Part shown: positions 13,915 to 14,125 of the stretch, in pieces
Layout: every line of letters begins with the position of its first letter
How positions within the stretch are numbered: the first letter of the stretch is position 1
Source: an uncultured Bacteroidaceae bacterium
GTDB lineage: Bacteria; Bacteroidota; Bacteroidia; Bacteroidales; Bacteroidaceae
Assembly (NCBI GenBank): GCA_904501945.1
Contig: CAJGCU010000065.1
Location: 1-14,125, forward strand
Direction of reading: 5' to 3'
Length of the DNA: 14,125 nucleotides
Made by a program: the position numbers and the translations under genes
The notes under the pieces: generated by a model
What the model saw: only the letters and a program-made list of their open reading frames with translations
Databases searched by the model: none
Told to the model about the DNA's origin: nothing

Positions 13915-14125
13915 AGCTCTTATGTGTCACCCCCCTGTTGCAGAAATGGCCATTGAGCCCATCCGTCACCCCTCTCAGAGAGATATCTCAAGCCTTCCCT
14001 TGCCGACGCTCCTGCGCAGCTGTCCCTCAGCGGAACGGGTGATAGAAGGCTGATTTTGCAATCCCCATCCCTTGACACCCCCCCCGATTTTACTGCTGCT
14101 GGCGCTATTGGGCTGCCTTTTGCCG

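Larger units (their letters stand above)
13407..14125. other. repeat-rich stretch without a convincing protein gene
   Basis: After rlmH, 719 bp hold three sets of direct repeats (13472-13604, 13602-13712, 13854-13914), a good minus-strand promoter at 13792-13822 and a short minus-strand frame behind it. Open frames exist on both strands but look composition-driven. A minus-strand frame is open from the window edge to a stop at 13920-13922 (about 67 codons). It could be the end of a gene that starts beyond the window, but I do not recognise it. Runs of C (six at 13930-13935, eight at 14078-14085) and overlapping palindromes at 13972-13989 also occur. I see no RNA gene I can name and no mobile-element ends. 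Confidence 0.6.

Noticed and set aside
13789..13956. 55-codon plus-strand frame starting MQRYEKLSNYASF
   Set aside because: It is the exact antisense of the minus-strand promoter and the 36-bp repeat. The open frame is explained by the T-rich promoter sequence.
13616..14053. 145-codon plus-strand frame across the repeat region
   Set aside because: It begins in the GTGTG tract and runs through both repeat sets. The product is an unbalanced mix of Cys, Phe and Pro with no domain, and no promoter of suitable spacing precedes it.
13920..14125. minus-strand frame open to the window edge
   Set aside because: It could be the 3' end of a gene outside the window, but two other reading choices are similarly open over part of it and I recognise no family, so I did not call a CDS.

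Overview
The window comes from a bacterium of the phylum Bacteroidota, most likely order Bacteroidales and plausibly Prevotellaceae or Bacteroidaceae. Four things suggest this: promoters of the Bacteroidota type (TTG, then 17-20 bases, then TAnnTTTG); almost no Shine-Dalgarno sites; lineage-restricted families (a CCDC81-type HU plus SPOR membrane protein, a DUF4301 protein, a short TPR protein upstream of secG); and the gene order sigma-54 activator, LptE-like lipoprotein, TPR protein, secG. No rRNA, tRNA, CRISPR array, integrase or transposase was found.

Layout. Positions 1-2510 (minus strand) hold a truncated nhaA Na+/H+ antiporter gene preceded by two tandem AraC-family regulators, in visibly AT-rich DNA. 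Positions 2580-4143 (minus) hold a HU-CCDC81/SPOR membrane protein followed by a zinc-ribbon/FHA protein, read from a promoter that lies directly on the start codon. Positions 4357-7336 (minus) are an envelope operon: sigma-54 activator, LptE-like lipoprotein, TPR protein and SecG, with a promoter in front and a clear intrinsic terminator behind. Positions 7438-10215 (minus) are a second operon: DUF4301 protein, RsmG and a metallo-beta-lactamase-fold hydrolase. A 470-bp divergent spacer follows. Positions 10686-13406 (plus) hold a RelA-type (p)ppGpp synthetase and RlmH. The last 719 bp have no convincing protein gene; they carry three sets of direct repeats and a good minus-strand promoter pointing back at rlmH.

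How the genes relate. The central operon concerns the envelope: a sigma-54 activator without a sensor domain is translationally coupled to an outer-membrane LPS-assembly-like lipoprotein and shares a unit with the SecG translocon subunit. The flanking units concern the ribosome and the stringent response: RsmG methylates 16S rRNA, RlmH methylates 23S rRNA and Rel makes (p)ppGpp.

The points most worth checking are the resemblance of DUF4301 to UDP-sugar pyrophosphorylases, the decayed hydrolase site of Rel, two promoters that predict leaderless mRNAs, and the repeat-rich end with its possible small gene or antisense RNA. I see no clearly new multi-gene defence or biosynthetic system; most of the window is ordinary Bacteroidales core genome.
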